A stretch of DNA of 64,000 nucleotides. Origin: Coleophoma eucalyptorum. Taxonomy: Eukaryota; Ascomycota; Leotiomycetes; Helotiales; Dermateaceae. The stretch lies in the NCBI GenBank assembly GCA_026120035.1, contig JALRME010000009.1, positions 434,001-498,000 of the forward strand, given 5' to 3'. Positions 22,555-33,914 of this stretch are shown in pieces. The position numbers were made by a program, and so were the translations under genes. Each line of letters begins with the position of its first letter. The stretch's first letter is position 1. The notes beneath the pieces are model-generated. The model saw only the letters and a list, made by a program, of their open reading frames with translations. It searched no databases and was not told the DNA's origin.

Positions 22555-22974
22555 CCAACTTTTTTTTATTTCGGTAACATGCTATCAGATAGGCTATATC
22601 TGCCAGGTGAAGTTTAATGTCGGTTGCAGGGGGTGCCAGCTGCTGATTGCCACTTTCTGGGTTCTAGGGGCACGGGGGACCGTCGCTTAACTTAAGTTAT
22701 GAATCTTTCAAGCAGATACTATTGAACCCAACGGCGATCGAAAGCCTTGTAGATGAACCAGGGGCAAAGAAAAACCGCCGCACCTGCAAACACTCTACAA
22801 GCCAGTGATGTTATAGAGTTAAAATATGGTAATATTTGTAACCTGCTAGATCCGCAAGAGACAATTGAAAATTGAGCTTGTTCGCGACTTCAACAATTCT
22901 TGGTAAAATCCCACTCTCACAGCACCTCAGAGGACCCCTCGAACCAGTAATCCATAATGCAGCAGACAGAGAAA
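22555..22974. other. Intergenic between convergent genes
   Basis: 3' ends of the APH-like gene (+) and the small stress-type gene (-). A T run follows the APH stop. No other feature is seen. Confidence 0.45.
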
Positions 22975-23416
22975 TTATTTGTCCTTGATTGGAATATCCT
23001 TCCCAGTCATACCCTTATACTGACTACGAATGAAGTCAGAAATCTGCTCATCCTTAGCCTGCTCGATAGCAGACTCGTTATCTTGCGGGCCTTGACCGAG
23101 GATCTTCTCTTGGAACATATCGACACCTGCAGTCTCGCATACATCAGCCAATCAATCTCTCAATATCCCAAGTCTTCTATGAAGGTGCACAAGCACGGGA
23201 AAACATACCCTTATCCAAATAATCCTCGTTCTTCTCGCTCTCCCTTCCACCGCCCGCAGCAGAGTTGAGCTTGTTTCCAAGCCCACTTAGGAATCCGCCG
23301 CTGCCGCTGCCGTTGCCCTCTTGCTGCTGACCGCCGCTTTGATGTTGCTGGTTCTGGTTGTTGTTGGAGCTTTTCTCGCCTGAGAATGATTCGCTTGCTT
23401 TCTTGAAGTAGTCCAT
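22975..23416 (-). CDS. Small Gly/Gln/Asn-rich hydrophilic protein (119 aa)
   Basis: Two exons, 23416-23209 and 23126-22975, split by an 82-bp intron (GTATGT to CTGCAG) that interrupts a glycine codon. The start is MDYFKKASESFSGEK. A low-complexity Asn/Gln/Gly/Ser segment follows, then KNEDYLDKGVDMFQEK, and a charged helical C-terminus with QAKDEQISDFIRSQYKG. This layout, with a DYxDK motif after a Gly-rich stretch, resembles small fungal stress- or damage-responsive proteins of unknown biochemical role. Very hydrophilic with no signal peptide, so probably cytosolic or nuclear. The stress link comes from memory of similar proteins, not from this sequence. Confidence 0.85.
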
Positions 23417-24218
23417 GGTGATTGAGTTGTAGCTTGTAGATTTGAGTGTTGTAGGAGTGTGATAAGTGAAGGTTTCTGGGGTGATTGGAGAGCTGAATGG
23501 AGAGGGTGGAAGAGAAAGATGAAATGGAGCAGAAGCAGATAACTTGGAAGGAAGGTTCAGCTTGACAGGTATGTTTGTCCCTTGGCGTACGTCAGGCGGG
23601 ACACAGGTGTTCGAGGGTTGTCTTTTCACGGGCTTCAGTAGATAATCTTATAATCTAGCATGTCAGAGAGAGCACCGAATGTTTCGCGCTATTCTAGATA
23701 GCTTTCATGTTTTGAAGGAGTGTTAGTATGTTATAGAATTGCTGTTGATAGGAAATGGTGACCTGCAACCTACCCCTCACCAAACTCCCAGGAGGCTAGA
23801 TCGCTAAACTCGCTGGAGCTAAGATCGAAGGACCATGTATACTAGATGCTCTACAACCTGCAATATCTTAACTTAGGATGGTTATAGCTAAAGAACCACT
23901 GAGCCGCAGCAAATTTGAGTGATGGGATTTCTGTAAAACATACATAACTGGCTAAGCCAACGTGTTCGTGTTACTCACTTTGTACGCATGCTGTTATTCA
24001 CTCACAGTTATCTGTAAGACCGCTAGACAAATATCAACAACTTTGGGGGATCTGCTGTGCATATTTTGAGGCTACAAAGATGATTGGGGTCAATTAAATA
24101 ACCATCGATAGTATCTCATCCATCATAGTATTGTATAAATAACAGGTCAGATTCGTAAACGTTCAAACAACACAGAGCACCAGCCTTAGAAACACGGAAC
24201 TAAATCTTGGTTTCACGC
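23417..24218. other. Intergenic
   Basis: Contains the promoter of the small protein at 22975-23416 and the 3' side of the Dal5-like transporter. No coding frame or repeat is supported. Confidence 0.4.
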
Positions 24219-25880
24219 CTATGGCTTCCATCTAAAAGCAGGGTGGCGCCAATCCAGATCCTGAATCTCCCTACGATTGAGGCCTGAAAGCTCAGCATCC
24301 ACGCTACGCTTCTCCCTCGCCTTGTTATTCATCTTCATCCAGAAGAGCAGAACAATAGATAAAAGGAAGATAGTCGAAGAAGTTCCCAGGTTCAGCCCAT
24401 TACCAATGTGGTAATCTGGTGCGTCAAATGGAAGGAAAGACCAAGTGGCAACCAGGCCACCGATGTTGCCCATCATGACGTTGGTTCCGATAGCTGCGGA
24501 GCGTGCCGTGTCCGAAACGACGTTAGCGGAGACTTGGGCATTGCAGAGAGCTCCGAAGGCAAATGCGCCGCTGGCAATGATGAATGTTGCGCCGTATCTG
24601 ACCATGGGCTCTGTGCTGGCGAGGAACATTATGTAGCCGATCATTGTAAGTGGTGCGCTCATGATGAAGAAGATATTTCGGCGGTCAAATCTCCAGCTGA
24701 GGAAAGGGAATAGCACGGTGAAAAAGGCCCCAACGACATATGGGGGGACAGTATGCAGCTGCTGGGAGATGACAGAATTCTTTGGGTAGATGGTCTTAAC
24801 AATCGTTGGTGCGAAGAAGGCCAGTCCTTGCACGGTTACGTTGTTGAGCAGGAAAATAAAAGACGTTGCAAGGGTGACGGGACTGAAGATTCCACGGAAG
24901 ATCTTGGCACGGTCCAACTTGTCCAAGACCTCGGTGGCTCCAACTCGTTCAGATTTGACGCGAGCAATTGCGAGGTCCTTCTCTTCTTGAGTAAGCCATT
25001 TTGCTGTGGCTGGTCGATCGGTGAGGGTCACGAAAGCGATCAGAGATAAACATATAGTAATGATTCCCTCAATAGCAAAGATCATTCTCCACGTATGAAG
25101 ACCACCAAAATGATCAAGCTTTAGGATGCCAGATGCAAGTAAGCCACCAAAAGCACCAGCAAGAGGGGCCATGACGATGTAGAGAGACAGGCGGAAAGCC
25201 AGCTCGCTTCGACGATACCATCGAGACAGGTAATAAGCGATTCCAGGCATCATACCAGCCTCAAAAATCCCCAACAGGAAGCGCACAGCAGAAACTTGAT
25301 GAATATTATGGACGAAGGCTGTGCAGATTGAGCAGACGCCAAATAGGAGTGAAATAGCAGGTATGAACCACCCTGGGCCGATCCATTTGCAGGCCATATT
25401 GGAAGGAATCTCAAAGATGATGTAGGATATGTAGAAGACCGAAAGGACTTTGTTGTAGTCGTAACCTTCAAGCTTGAGATCCTTTTCCAATCCTGCAAGC
25501 TTTGCGTTACCTGGAGCTTGTCAGCAACACGGTATTGTAAAAGAAGGATAAGCTTACCAATATTTGCACGATCGATAAAGCAGAACAAGTAGAGTAGAGC
25601 GACGGTTGGGACGATGTAAAGATCGATCTTCATTCGCAGTCTTGCCTCAGCGGCCTTGTCAAATTGAACAATTGAGTTTCCATATCTATAGCATAAAGGG
25701 TAAGTAAGGGTCTAGTCAAAATGCGATGCGTTGGTGTTCTCACTGATCGGTTGCAGCGTGTCCACGCTCTGCTGCTTTGTGGGCATCGTCCTTTTGACCT
25801 CCCTCCACGTGTTGGAAGGAATCCTTCTCATGCTCGATCTGCCTATCCTCATCACTGCTGCGATGCTCGATGGAGGCCAT
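24219..25880 (-). CDS. MFS transporter, allantoate permease (Dal5/anion:cation symporter) type
   Basis: Three exons (25880-25744, 25685-25558, 25510-24219) with introns of 58 and 47 bp. The start ATG at 25880 sits in ACCATGG, an excellent context. Splicing gives 518 residues and recreates FDKAAEARLRMKIDLYIVP and CFIDRANIGNAKLAGLEKDL, the hallmark first-helix region of the Dal5-like family. Twelve hydrophobic segments follow, with YFIPSNM-type and GIFEAGMMPGIAYYLSRWY motifs. The family imports carboxylates, ureides, vitamins or dipeptides with protons. Exact substrate unknown. The N-terminal tail is charged and probably cytosolic. Confidence 0.95.
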
Positions 25881-28034
25881 GGTTGCCTGTGGGAGAGGAG
25901 CACAAGATACTATGATGTGTGACAACGAGGAAGAGGAAGAGACAATCTATTAAGGGAACCCCCCAAACCCATTGTGAACGAGGAACAGCTTTATTAAGTA
26001 CCGCGCACGCAGCACAGCATTGCACAAGACAGCACAGACTCCTTACGCCAGCGGAGCTTTAGTCGAAGTGGACTGCCTCCCGGTCCCGCCCTCCGGGGTA
26101 AGTTGGGGACAAGGCGGGGGTGGGGAAGGCGCTGTGAGACTCGTAAGCCCGCAATTCCAGCCGTGGACCAGCATTTAGTGGAGGACAAGAGGGAAGCCAC
26201 CGCTTGGCCCGCGGAATTTAGTCCAGAAGCAGGTTTACTTTCAATTTTGCTTGCCAATCCTCATCCTATCACCCTGCACCGATTATGAGCTCGTCTTGTT
26301 TTCCGTCCACTTCAACTTGGCGTACTCGCTTGTTGTGGGCCATCCCCATTTTATGAGGGGGTCCCAAGAATATCTTTCCGACCTCGTGGGCATTGCCCGA
26401 CCATAGCGAGGTGGAGGAAACCAATGGCAATGCAGGTTTGGTTGAGTGTGAATGTGGGGAGCCCCAGTCGTTCCGCGATGCATTATGACTTTTTCTCTGC
26501 CAGGTGCCCCCCGACCTTGGGAATTTAAGTTACATTGGTCGCGGCGCGGAGAGACTTCCTTGTCATTCTCTCGACGAATAACTTCCCAAACTTTTTGTTA
26601 GCATGTATACCTCTGTACTCAAAATAAGCACAGAGAAGATAAGCTCTACAATCCTTCCAAAACAAGACGCATGCAGGTCTCGATACGCTATGTGGCAGTT
26701 GCTCTGCATCAGCGAATCAGCCATGCAGTTCTAGTGACAGCTTGCAATATGACACATAAAGAGGTGCCAATGGTCGCATATAATAACAGTAATGTGAGCA
26801 GCCGTCGCTCTTAAGCTTTGAACACCTAGAATCCTACGCCTGTGCCTGTGGCCACAGAACCCGAATGAACCCTTTTTTCACAAAGTGTGCGAAGAAGCCC
26901 ATTATAAGTCAATCCGAGGTATTACGGCAATGTATATGGATACTGAGAAGCTTGGGCCAAGCTAGAGAAGATACCAGTCATGATGGCTAGGGAAGTGGTG
27001 AGCGGATAGCCGTTGGCAAGGAATGAGATGTTGGAATGTTTTGGGAGGGCCACGAGGGTAGCATAAGCCACCTTTTTCTGGCTGAAAGGGAGAAAAGCGA
27101 GACCAAGTCAGACACACAAACGGAAGCTGGATAAGAAATGGATATTCTGTGTTTGTACTATTGTTTCTAATCGCGACTGAGCGAACTCTCCTTTTCTTTC
27201 GGAAGCTGTTGGCTCCCCCGCAACAAACCTCACAGAGGAAGTAAGCAGTGGGGCCCCATTACGGCAAATACAACTCGGCTTTTTCTGCAGGCTCCATCCA
27301 CTGGGGACCCCGCTTGCCAAGCTGCGAGAATCGGATCCTGCCTCAACCATTGCTTCATCATTGCGCATATGCCGTGCCCCAAAAGAGCCAGACCTCACAG
27401 CCAGCTGGAACAAAAAAATAGGATTCACTCTCCTTGTACTCCAAGATCGTCTTGCCTTGCCAATTTTGGCTTTCTGGTATTCTGTGGTTAGTTGATTTAT
27501 CTTTTAGGCAGTTCCTCCGTTCCGCTCGACCGGCTTCTGAGGAATACTACTATCAAGGGACAAAATATATGTTGAAATCTATCACAGTCGGGGGTTTGTA
27601 TGGGAATCACCATACGGTTAAATGTAGTGGCATAGAGCACTTGACTTAAAACTTAACCTTAGCTTAGATATGCTTGCTTGTACGTAAGGTACACTCAGGA
27701 TCCAAGAATCTAGACCTGGTAGGGCACAAGATATGGTGACAATGATCTAGACTGGGACCCTTGCTAAGGACATATCGATCCCTTGCTTGGTTGAGGTTTT
27801 TTGAAGTCTTGATGAGATGTAGGCACAAGAAAGAATGTCGACCATTAATTTCGTTAATAGATTATGAAAACTAAGAATCATTAAATTCATCACCCGTCGT
27901 AAGGATTCATTGGTGTTATTTGATAGTCCCAGACTTTCGAGCATCACCGGAAAGTGTTTCGTCAAAACCATCACGCTGCTGCGGAGAACCTCATAACCCC
28001 CACCCCCCCCCCATCAACCCAAATAAGCCGAACT
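25881..28034. other. Gene-poor intergenic region
   Basis: About 2.1 kb with no supported gene. Open frames up to about 100 residues overlap on both strands without recognisable content. A C run lies at about 28001-28011. Roughly 150 bp of CA/GC-rich sequence at 25990-26060 lies upstream of the transporter. Confidence 0.4.
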
Positions 28035-29480
28035 TCAATTTCCGATCAGTACGTTCTTGATCTTGACATCCATCTCGTGGATTCCCATGGAAGGCTCTTT
28101 TGGAAAAGCATTGTAGCGAGAACGGCTCATGCCACGAACAACAGGTGTACGCTCTGAGAACTCAGGGATGATGATTGGTTCCCGGAATCGAGCTGGTTCC
28201 ATACGAGACTTTCTCCAAGGGTCCTGGAATCGACCTGGTCTCTGTCGCTTCTTGCCATCGTCGGGTTGTCCCTTGATAATGACCGTCCATTCGGTGGCTT
28301 CGCTGTCCTTTCGCTTTGGTAACCATTTCCCGGAAGAGCTCTTCTGCTTTTGTTCCATCTCCTCAATATCAACAACCTGCCACTGGTGTTTGTGGTGCCT
28401 GTTAGTTGCTATTTCGCGGTCCTCGATGAGGTATGATATCTCTTCCTGCACACGATCAGGCAATTTAGCAATAGTGTCTTTGATATAATCAGAGCGTCCG
28501 GACTTGAGAATATCTTCAGAAACGTCCTCAATTTGCTCCTTCAACTCTTCCTGTGACTTGAGTTGTGGGATAGTTGCCCAGAATACTGGTTCATCTACGT
28601 GTTCGGTAACTCGAAGTCCCAGGAATCGCCAGCTTCGCCTTCTTGGGGCGCCTTCTTCTTTTCGGATCACCCAGGCTTCGTAATATTCATCCGTGTCTAT
28701 GAATTCACTAACACCATAAGTCAGCAGAGTCCTAATCTGCGGTTGCAGGAAACTTACTCGTCGCTTAATGAAGTCCTTCCGGTGCGAATGCTGAGAACAT
28801 CATCATCCACAATACGTCGAACGATTTTACCACTCTCAGCAACGGGTTCGATCCCGACCTCTTGAATTATTTCATTTTCGTTACTGGTACCAAGGTCCAA
28901 TCCCGTGGTGCGCTTAACCTCAGCCCTGAGATTTTCAAGTCCACGGAATATATACGGGACCTGGTCCACCAGCCTAGTAAGTTCCAAGGTCTGGCCTGCA
29001 TCCAGGGACTTTCTGTTACTATGTTAGCAGCTAGCTAATTCTTACTGAAAGCTGCACTTGCTCTTGCTCAGCCTTCCTCAGGGCTAGATACTTAGCACCG
29101 TCCAAAGTGCACCACAATCTAGCTTTCAGTTCATCCATTCCCGCACGAAGATATCTCCCACCCAGATCAAGCTTCTGGGAAGTGATACCAGTGTCTCCCA
29201 AAGCACGATCAAGCGCAAACTGTACATGGTCGAAGTTTTCCTTGCAGATCCCAACCAGAAATTTCATAATCGGCGCCTTAATGGGGAGTTCTGTGTTATT
29301 CTTGGCGAGTTCTTCAGCAAGACATCGTAAGATACTGATCGTGAGGGTGATCGTTGTCGAGAGTGGGCTAATGCTCTTTTCTTTTTTGACTGCTACACTG
29401 TGTTTGGTCAACGCAGCTCTGAGGTCTTCGCCATGAGCTGCAAGCTTCAGGAACTCTTCACTGAAGTTCTCGGAAGCCAT
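28035..29480 (-). CDS. Hypothetical protein (about 452 aa), three exons
   Basis: No family is recognised. The start is MASENFSEEFLKLAAHGEDLR at 29480. Exon 1 ends near 29046, exon 2 covers about 29008-28758, and exon 3 covers 28707-28035. The second intron (28708-28757, GTAAGT to TTAG with a CTGAC branch) is clear and joins SLSD to DEFIDTDEYYEAWVIRK. The first intron is less certain: a GTAAGA donor at 29045 gives only 37 bp, while a GTGCAG donor a few codons upstream gives about 47 bp and keeps the frame. The N-terminal half looks alpha-helical, and the C-terminal half is basic and Pro/Arg-rich. No signal peptide or membrane helix. It lies next to the F-box-like gene on the same strand. Confidence 0.7.
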
Positions 29481-30140
29481 GATTGCTGTTTGTGCTGTAG
29501 GCAAAAGACGGTCACTGTGTATGACAATGAAATCTGAAATGATAGCACAGGGAAATGAGTATCAGGCTGGGACTCATATCCTCCCCGCTTTATATATGTT
29601 TCTATCATACAAGGCTGTGCTGTCCTGGCTCACACTTGTGCTCAGCCCAAGCCCGAAAACCTGCATTGCTGCCTGTAGTGCTCCACCAACAGGAAAGCTC
29701 GCTAACAGCCTCAAAACTCTGACTCGTTAGGCGACACCCCAGGTCAGCTCTTGTATTGACATTTCAAAAAGAAAAGAGAATAGTCATATCTCTTTATCTC
29801 TACATGCTAGATCCACAAGTCTCAGGCAGGTCAGTCTAATGTGAAGAATTGCTGCGAACGGAATTTTCTTGACCAGCAAATAAACAACTAACCGCCGTAT
29901 GCGCCAGCAACAAAATCAGAACTCCCCTAATCGAACATTCAACACTTCCCTTATGCATAATAAGCCACACCGACTAAGAGGCCTAAACACTATGAGTAGG
30001 GGACTATTTCCTACACCAGTATATCTTGGTTATGCCTCTGGTTTCCGACCTGGCACTGACGATAGCGCCACTTCACAAGAGGATTCGGAGCATGCAACCC
30101 TTCACCTTTGAAGTTTTTTGACACTTGTGCGATTTCTTAA
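29481..30140. other. Intergenic
   Basis: Promoter of the hypothetical gene ending at 29480 and the 3' side of the F-box-like gene. No coding frame is supported. Confidence 0.4.
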
Positions 30141-31359
30141 TCAAACCCAACCAAGACATACAAATATATCGGACCTTGCCGATACTCGGGTGTTCCATGA
30201 GTGATCGCTATGCCTGTCCTCTGCGCTGTCGCCCATATGATTAACATCCATTTTCGAAATCATTTCCCTGGCAGTAATCAATTTAGCCATAGCCTCCCAG
30301 GGCAATTCTCTGTCTAACATCATTTCTAAGGCTATCAAGCCACTGCCCTTCAAAGTCTGTTCCCAGATTCTCTCTTTCTTTATCACTGCTTCGAAATCTT
30401 GCTCAGGATCACCTGTCAACTCTCGAAAATAAATGCCGGACTCTTCTGCATATCTAGCGCAAGCAACAAGCCATCTGTCCCGCCAGATCTCTGAATAGTC
30501 TGATCAAAATCAGAAAAGCTATCAGTAGAAAAATTGTGAGGTTACTTACGAATCTCATTTACAGACCGCATGTTGAGATGACGTAGCCCAAATGGCTCGG
30601 TGGTTGGCGATGCATCGCAATAAACATCAGCACAGCATTGCTCCCACCAGTCTCGTCGAATTCTGGGTGACAGTGGCTCTGGAGCCTCGGGATCATACAC
30701 TGCCTGGACGCTAGCTGCGAAGAAATCACCAAACATTGCAATATAAAGTAGTGAAGTTTCCGGGTCCTCACAGATTGTTTGAGGATCTTCGGCTGTGTGC
30801 GAAAGACTGGCTGGCCCACACTCCCGCGAGAGGCTGTCCGACATGGGATTGAGGACTGACAATTTGAACTCATGCAATTCGCGAATATCTTTCAAGGTCA
30901 ACCGACCGACCACTTTGCATAACTCGAAAAGTCCATCGATTCCGTCAGTTTTGAAAGAACTGTGGAACATCGCACGGTTTCTTGGGTCTAGTATACCTCA
31001 TCAGTCCTGAACCCATCCACAAATATGCCATGAAGCAAAACTTACGTTTTATAGCCCATTCTCCTACTTGTTTTGCTACAGCAGCGATAAGTAGGTGTGG
31101 ACTGGGTCGGAAGAATATTCTCGAGGAAGCTGCAGCAAGCTGAAATATGAGATTGGGCGACGTTGAGTCAAACAGATTGTGCCTAAAAGAAATGAGCTTG
31201 GAACATTTAACTATGGTGATAGGCTTACAGAGTTCGACAACTTGAACTTAGATTCATAAAATCCTCGATGTCATGCAAATATGTTGGTAACTTCACCAAC
31301 AACTCAACAGGCAGGCTAAGGAGTCGGCTTGGCGACGACCAGGGATCGGAGTCGCCCAT
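30141..31359 (-). CDS. F-box-like protein (354 aa), four exons
   Basis: Reconstructed from four exons (31359-31229, 31182-31046, 30987-30550, 30499-30141). All three introns (46, 58 and 50 bp) have good GT-AG ends and agreeing phases. The N-terminus, MGDSDPW then LLSLPVELLVKLPTYLHDIED and FMNLSSSCRTL, fits an F-box: LPxELL followed by a conserved Leu/Ser/Cys pattern. F-box proteins usually link Skp1-cullin ubiquitin ligases to a target. The rest (SPNLIFQLAAASSRIFFRP, then acidic and Trp-rich helices) resembles a lineage-specific fungal family I recall only vaguely, with no known substrate. Each exon alone gives only a short frame, so a simple frame search misses it. Confidence 0.8.
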
Positions 31360-31903
31360 GTCAGAACCGAAGCCAAACAATCACGTACTGTGCTTAAAAA
31401 AAAGTCCCCGAGCCAGCAGGAGAGGCAGAGTGCAAAAACGAGAAAGGTGAAAGGAGAGATAGACAGATATGTGTAGAGGATAATTTGAAACTGATTGGAT
31501 GCTTGATTGCTAGATCAGAATCATCTCAAGCGTCATGAGTCACAACCAAGGAGATTCGTAAATAGTGATTCTTAGCTATAACGCCAACAACAAAGGCTGC
31601 ATGGTAAAACCATTCACGCCGGCTAAGGAAGAACAAGCTCGATATAACTTCGCGTTCCACAGAATAGATCTTTGGCGAAGGGCAATCAGACCAAGTGATG
31701 AGGCAGTGCGATGTACAGAGGTTGATTATGCGCTAGTACAAAAGTGGCCTAGACCTCCCGCTTTTAGCTCCAAAATCGCAAAATCTCCAAAAAATTATCA
31801 GTGCAGCCAAATCAACCAGCACGACCAACACGACTTTGGAATTCCCTTTCGCACCACCCAATCCACCCAAAGATTCTCCTCGACCACCATCACAGTCGCC
31901 AAC
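31360..31903. other. Intergenic between divergent genes
   Basis: Divergent promoter region of the F-box-like gene (-) and NOP10 (+). The NOP10 frame stays open upstream to 31565, but that part does not resemble Nop10 and is taken as leader. Confidence 0.5.
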
Positions 31904-32167
31904 ATGCATCTTATGTACACTCTCGACAGCAATGGCAAGCGTGTCTACACACTGAAGAAGGTTGCCAATGGCGAGGTCACCAAGTCCGCCCACCCAGCTC
32001 GGTTCTCCCCTGACGACAAGTACTCAAGACACCGTGTTACCCTGAAGAAGAGATATGGGTTACTCTTGACACAGCAGAGTAAGTTTGTGACAATGGCCTC
32101 CAGAGTGCCCGTGGCCATTTGCTGATTCCGTGACATTACAGAGGACCTTAGAGTTTTGGGCCAATAA
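31904..32167 (+). CDS. NOP10: H/ACA ribonucleoprotein subunit Nop10
   Basis: Small core subunit of H/ACA snoRNPs, which convert uridine to pseudouridine in rRNA. The start [17 protein letters not shown] at 31904 matches the conserved N-terminus, and [19 protein letters not shown] is the diagnostic stretch. A 63-bp intron (32079-32141) interrupts a Lys codon and joins LLLTQQ to KDLRVLGQ, giving 66 residues against about 58-64 usually. The nucleolus is the expected location. It converges with NOB1, with 361 bp between the stops. Confidence 0.97.
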
Positions 32168-32528
32168 CTGCATGTCAAACTGTAAGGATTGAAAGAGAAG
32201 AAAAGTTCTGCGTCACACTTTTCAGCTTCGCGGCTATTCGCCTGCTGAATGTGATGGATGACTGGGGGCCGAGGATGAACTGGTTCGGATAATTCTACAG
32301 GAGTATACCAGGCGTTTAGGAAGGGTATTGGGACTTTTGTGTACCAAGGCTGATAGGCATGGAGTCGAAAATATGCAGTATTCAATCGCAGATGTTATTC
32401 TAAGATAGCGTATCTCTCAATTGCAAGACGCCTACGCTTCTCATGAAGCCTCCCGTCACAAAACGCCTATAAAGCCCATATATGAAGTGTTCATGCTTTC
32501 CTGATCCTTTTCCAGTTCCAGTCCTGTA
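32168..32528. other. Intergenic between convergent NOP10 and NOB1
   Basis: 3' ends of both genes. A box C/D or H/ACA snoRNA was considered, but no clear C/D box pair with a terminal stem is visible. Confidence 0.4.
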
Positions 32529-33914
32529 TCAACGTCTTTTCCGTGAGTTAACTGCTTTGCCAGCCCCGATCTTCGGTCTTCCACCAGCTCTACCTCGATC
32601 ACCCGACAAGATGCCTGGGAGGTAGTCCTCGTCCATCAAGTCTTTTTCCTTTCTCCTCCTTTCTCCTTGCATTGCTTGCACGTACTCCTTCTGGTCTTCA
32701 GCCAGGATCAGTCCTTGGCCCCAACCACCCTTTCCTCCTCCCTCTATCCGTTTGCCGTTCGAAGAACCAGCAACTGGCTTTGGAATGCTATAGACATTAC
32801 CGCGCGTGTTCCACTGCATGTTCTTCTTCAGATGAACCTTGAAATTGCCATCTTTGTCTGTCGAACATGAGGTACGAAGTAATGTATTCTTACCACACTT
32901 ACCACAGAATTGCTTAGCCATATCTTTCTCAATATGGAAGCAGGCGTGACACCGCAAAACCCAGGTCTTCAACTGCTGGATTCTTTGGAGAGATGGCGAA
33001 AGTAGATTTATGTTCATACGAAGAAGAACATTTTGCATGGCAAAATCGCTGGTGATAATGGCTGCTTGCATGACCTTCACCTCTTTCTGTGGTTCAGCTG
33101 AGCCATTCGCATCTTTGGCTTGATGTTCCTTTAAATTCGAGGGTGTAATCCATTCTCCATCGGAATCATCGTCTTCGCCCTCTACTACTGTGCCTTCGAC
33201 ATCTTGGGGTGCATCCAGTCCATCAACCATGCCATGGCTCTCAGGGTTCAGGGCTGCTTCCTCGGTGATTGAAACCTTGGTTTTGTCAGAGGTTATCGGT
33301 GTTTGCTCTTCTGTAGCCAGAGATGTCTCTGAAATGTGCGTTGTTTCCAACTGCTGTGCAACTTCCAAAGCACCTTGCTCTTCCTCTGTGCTATTATGTA
33401 TCTCAGCCTCGGGCTCGGATGGTATGGCAGTCCCCCAAGCTCCTCTTGTTTCCTTTGCAGGAGCAACAGTTACTATTGGTTCTGATGCCTCGACTGGTAG
33501 TTCGGTATTTCCATCAGTAATGCTGGCTGGCGGTGCACCATTCAGCCTCTTTTGTCCAGGTAGGCTTCGCAGTCTCCAGTCACCATGGTTTCTCTCACAC
33601 TCGAGTTCATAGGCCAATGCCATAAGATGAATATCAGGCTTGCTCAAGACCTCCAGATCACCAGTTCTCCGCGCAAAATCTGTGATAACCTTAACACTAG
33701 CAGGCTTGGGTTGTCTCAGAGTCAGGAAAGGCAACAAAGTGCTTTCCACTCTTGCTCGTGTGACGGCATCTCGGATCTCATCGACCACAGCGGGGATAGT
33801 AAAGAGGGTTTCGGCTTGCGCGATGAGCGTAGATACGGGAGGTTCGTTTTTGATAATGGGGCCTGCATCAAGCACCAAGCTGTGTACTTGCTTCGGAGTG
33901 CTACTGTCCGACAT
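32529..33914 (-). CDS. NOB1: 20S pre-rRNA D-site endonuclease Nob1
   Basis: Nob1 cuts 20S pre-rRNA at site D to form the 18S 3' end in cytoplasmic pre-40S particles. Intronless coding sequence of 461 residues, start MSDSSTPKQVHSLVLDAGPII. The PIN domain shows the first catalytic Asp in LVLDAGP and the later acidic residues of KPDIHLMALAYELE. A long acidic linker follows. The zinc ribbon is LRCHACFHIEKDMAKQFCGKC (paired CxxC), followed by NMQWNTRGNVYSIPKP. The basic tail contains RAGGRPKIGAGKAVNSRKRR. A donor-like GTAAGT at about 34130 and an acceptor just before the ATG suggest a 5' leader intron, unproven. Confidence 0.97.
   Translation of the reverse strand: MSDSSTPKQVHSLVLDAGPIIKNEPPVSTLIAQAETLFTIPAVVDEIRDAVTRARVESTLLPFLTLRQPKPASVKVITDFARRTGDLEVLSKPDIHLMALAYELECERNHGDWRLRSLPGQKRLNGAPPASITDGNTELPVEASEPIVTVAPAKETRGAWGTAIPSEPEAEIHNSTEEEQGALEVAQQLETTHISETSLATEEQTPITSDKTKVSITEEAALNPESHGMVDGLDAPQDVEGTVVEGEDDDSDGEWITPSNLKEHQAKDANGSAEPQKEVKVMQAAIITSDFAMQNVLLRMNINLLSPSLQRIQQLKTWVLRCHACFHIEKDMAKQFCGKCGKNTLLRTSCSTDKDGNFKVHLKKNMQWNTRGNVYSIPKPVAGSSNGKRIEGGGKGGWGQGLILAEDQKEYVQAMQGERRRKEKDLMDEDYLPGILSGDRGRAGGRPKIGAGKAVNSRKRR

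Noticed and set aside
31565..31903. N-terminal extension of NOP10
   Set aside because: Nop10 starts at the conserved MHLMYTL, and the upstream frame has no similarity to it.
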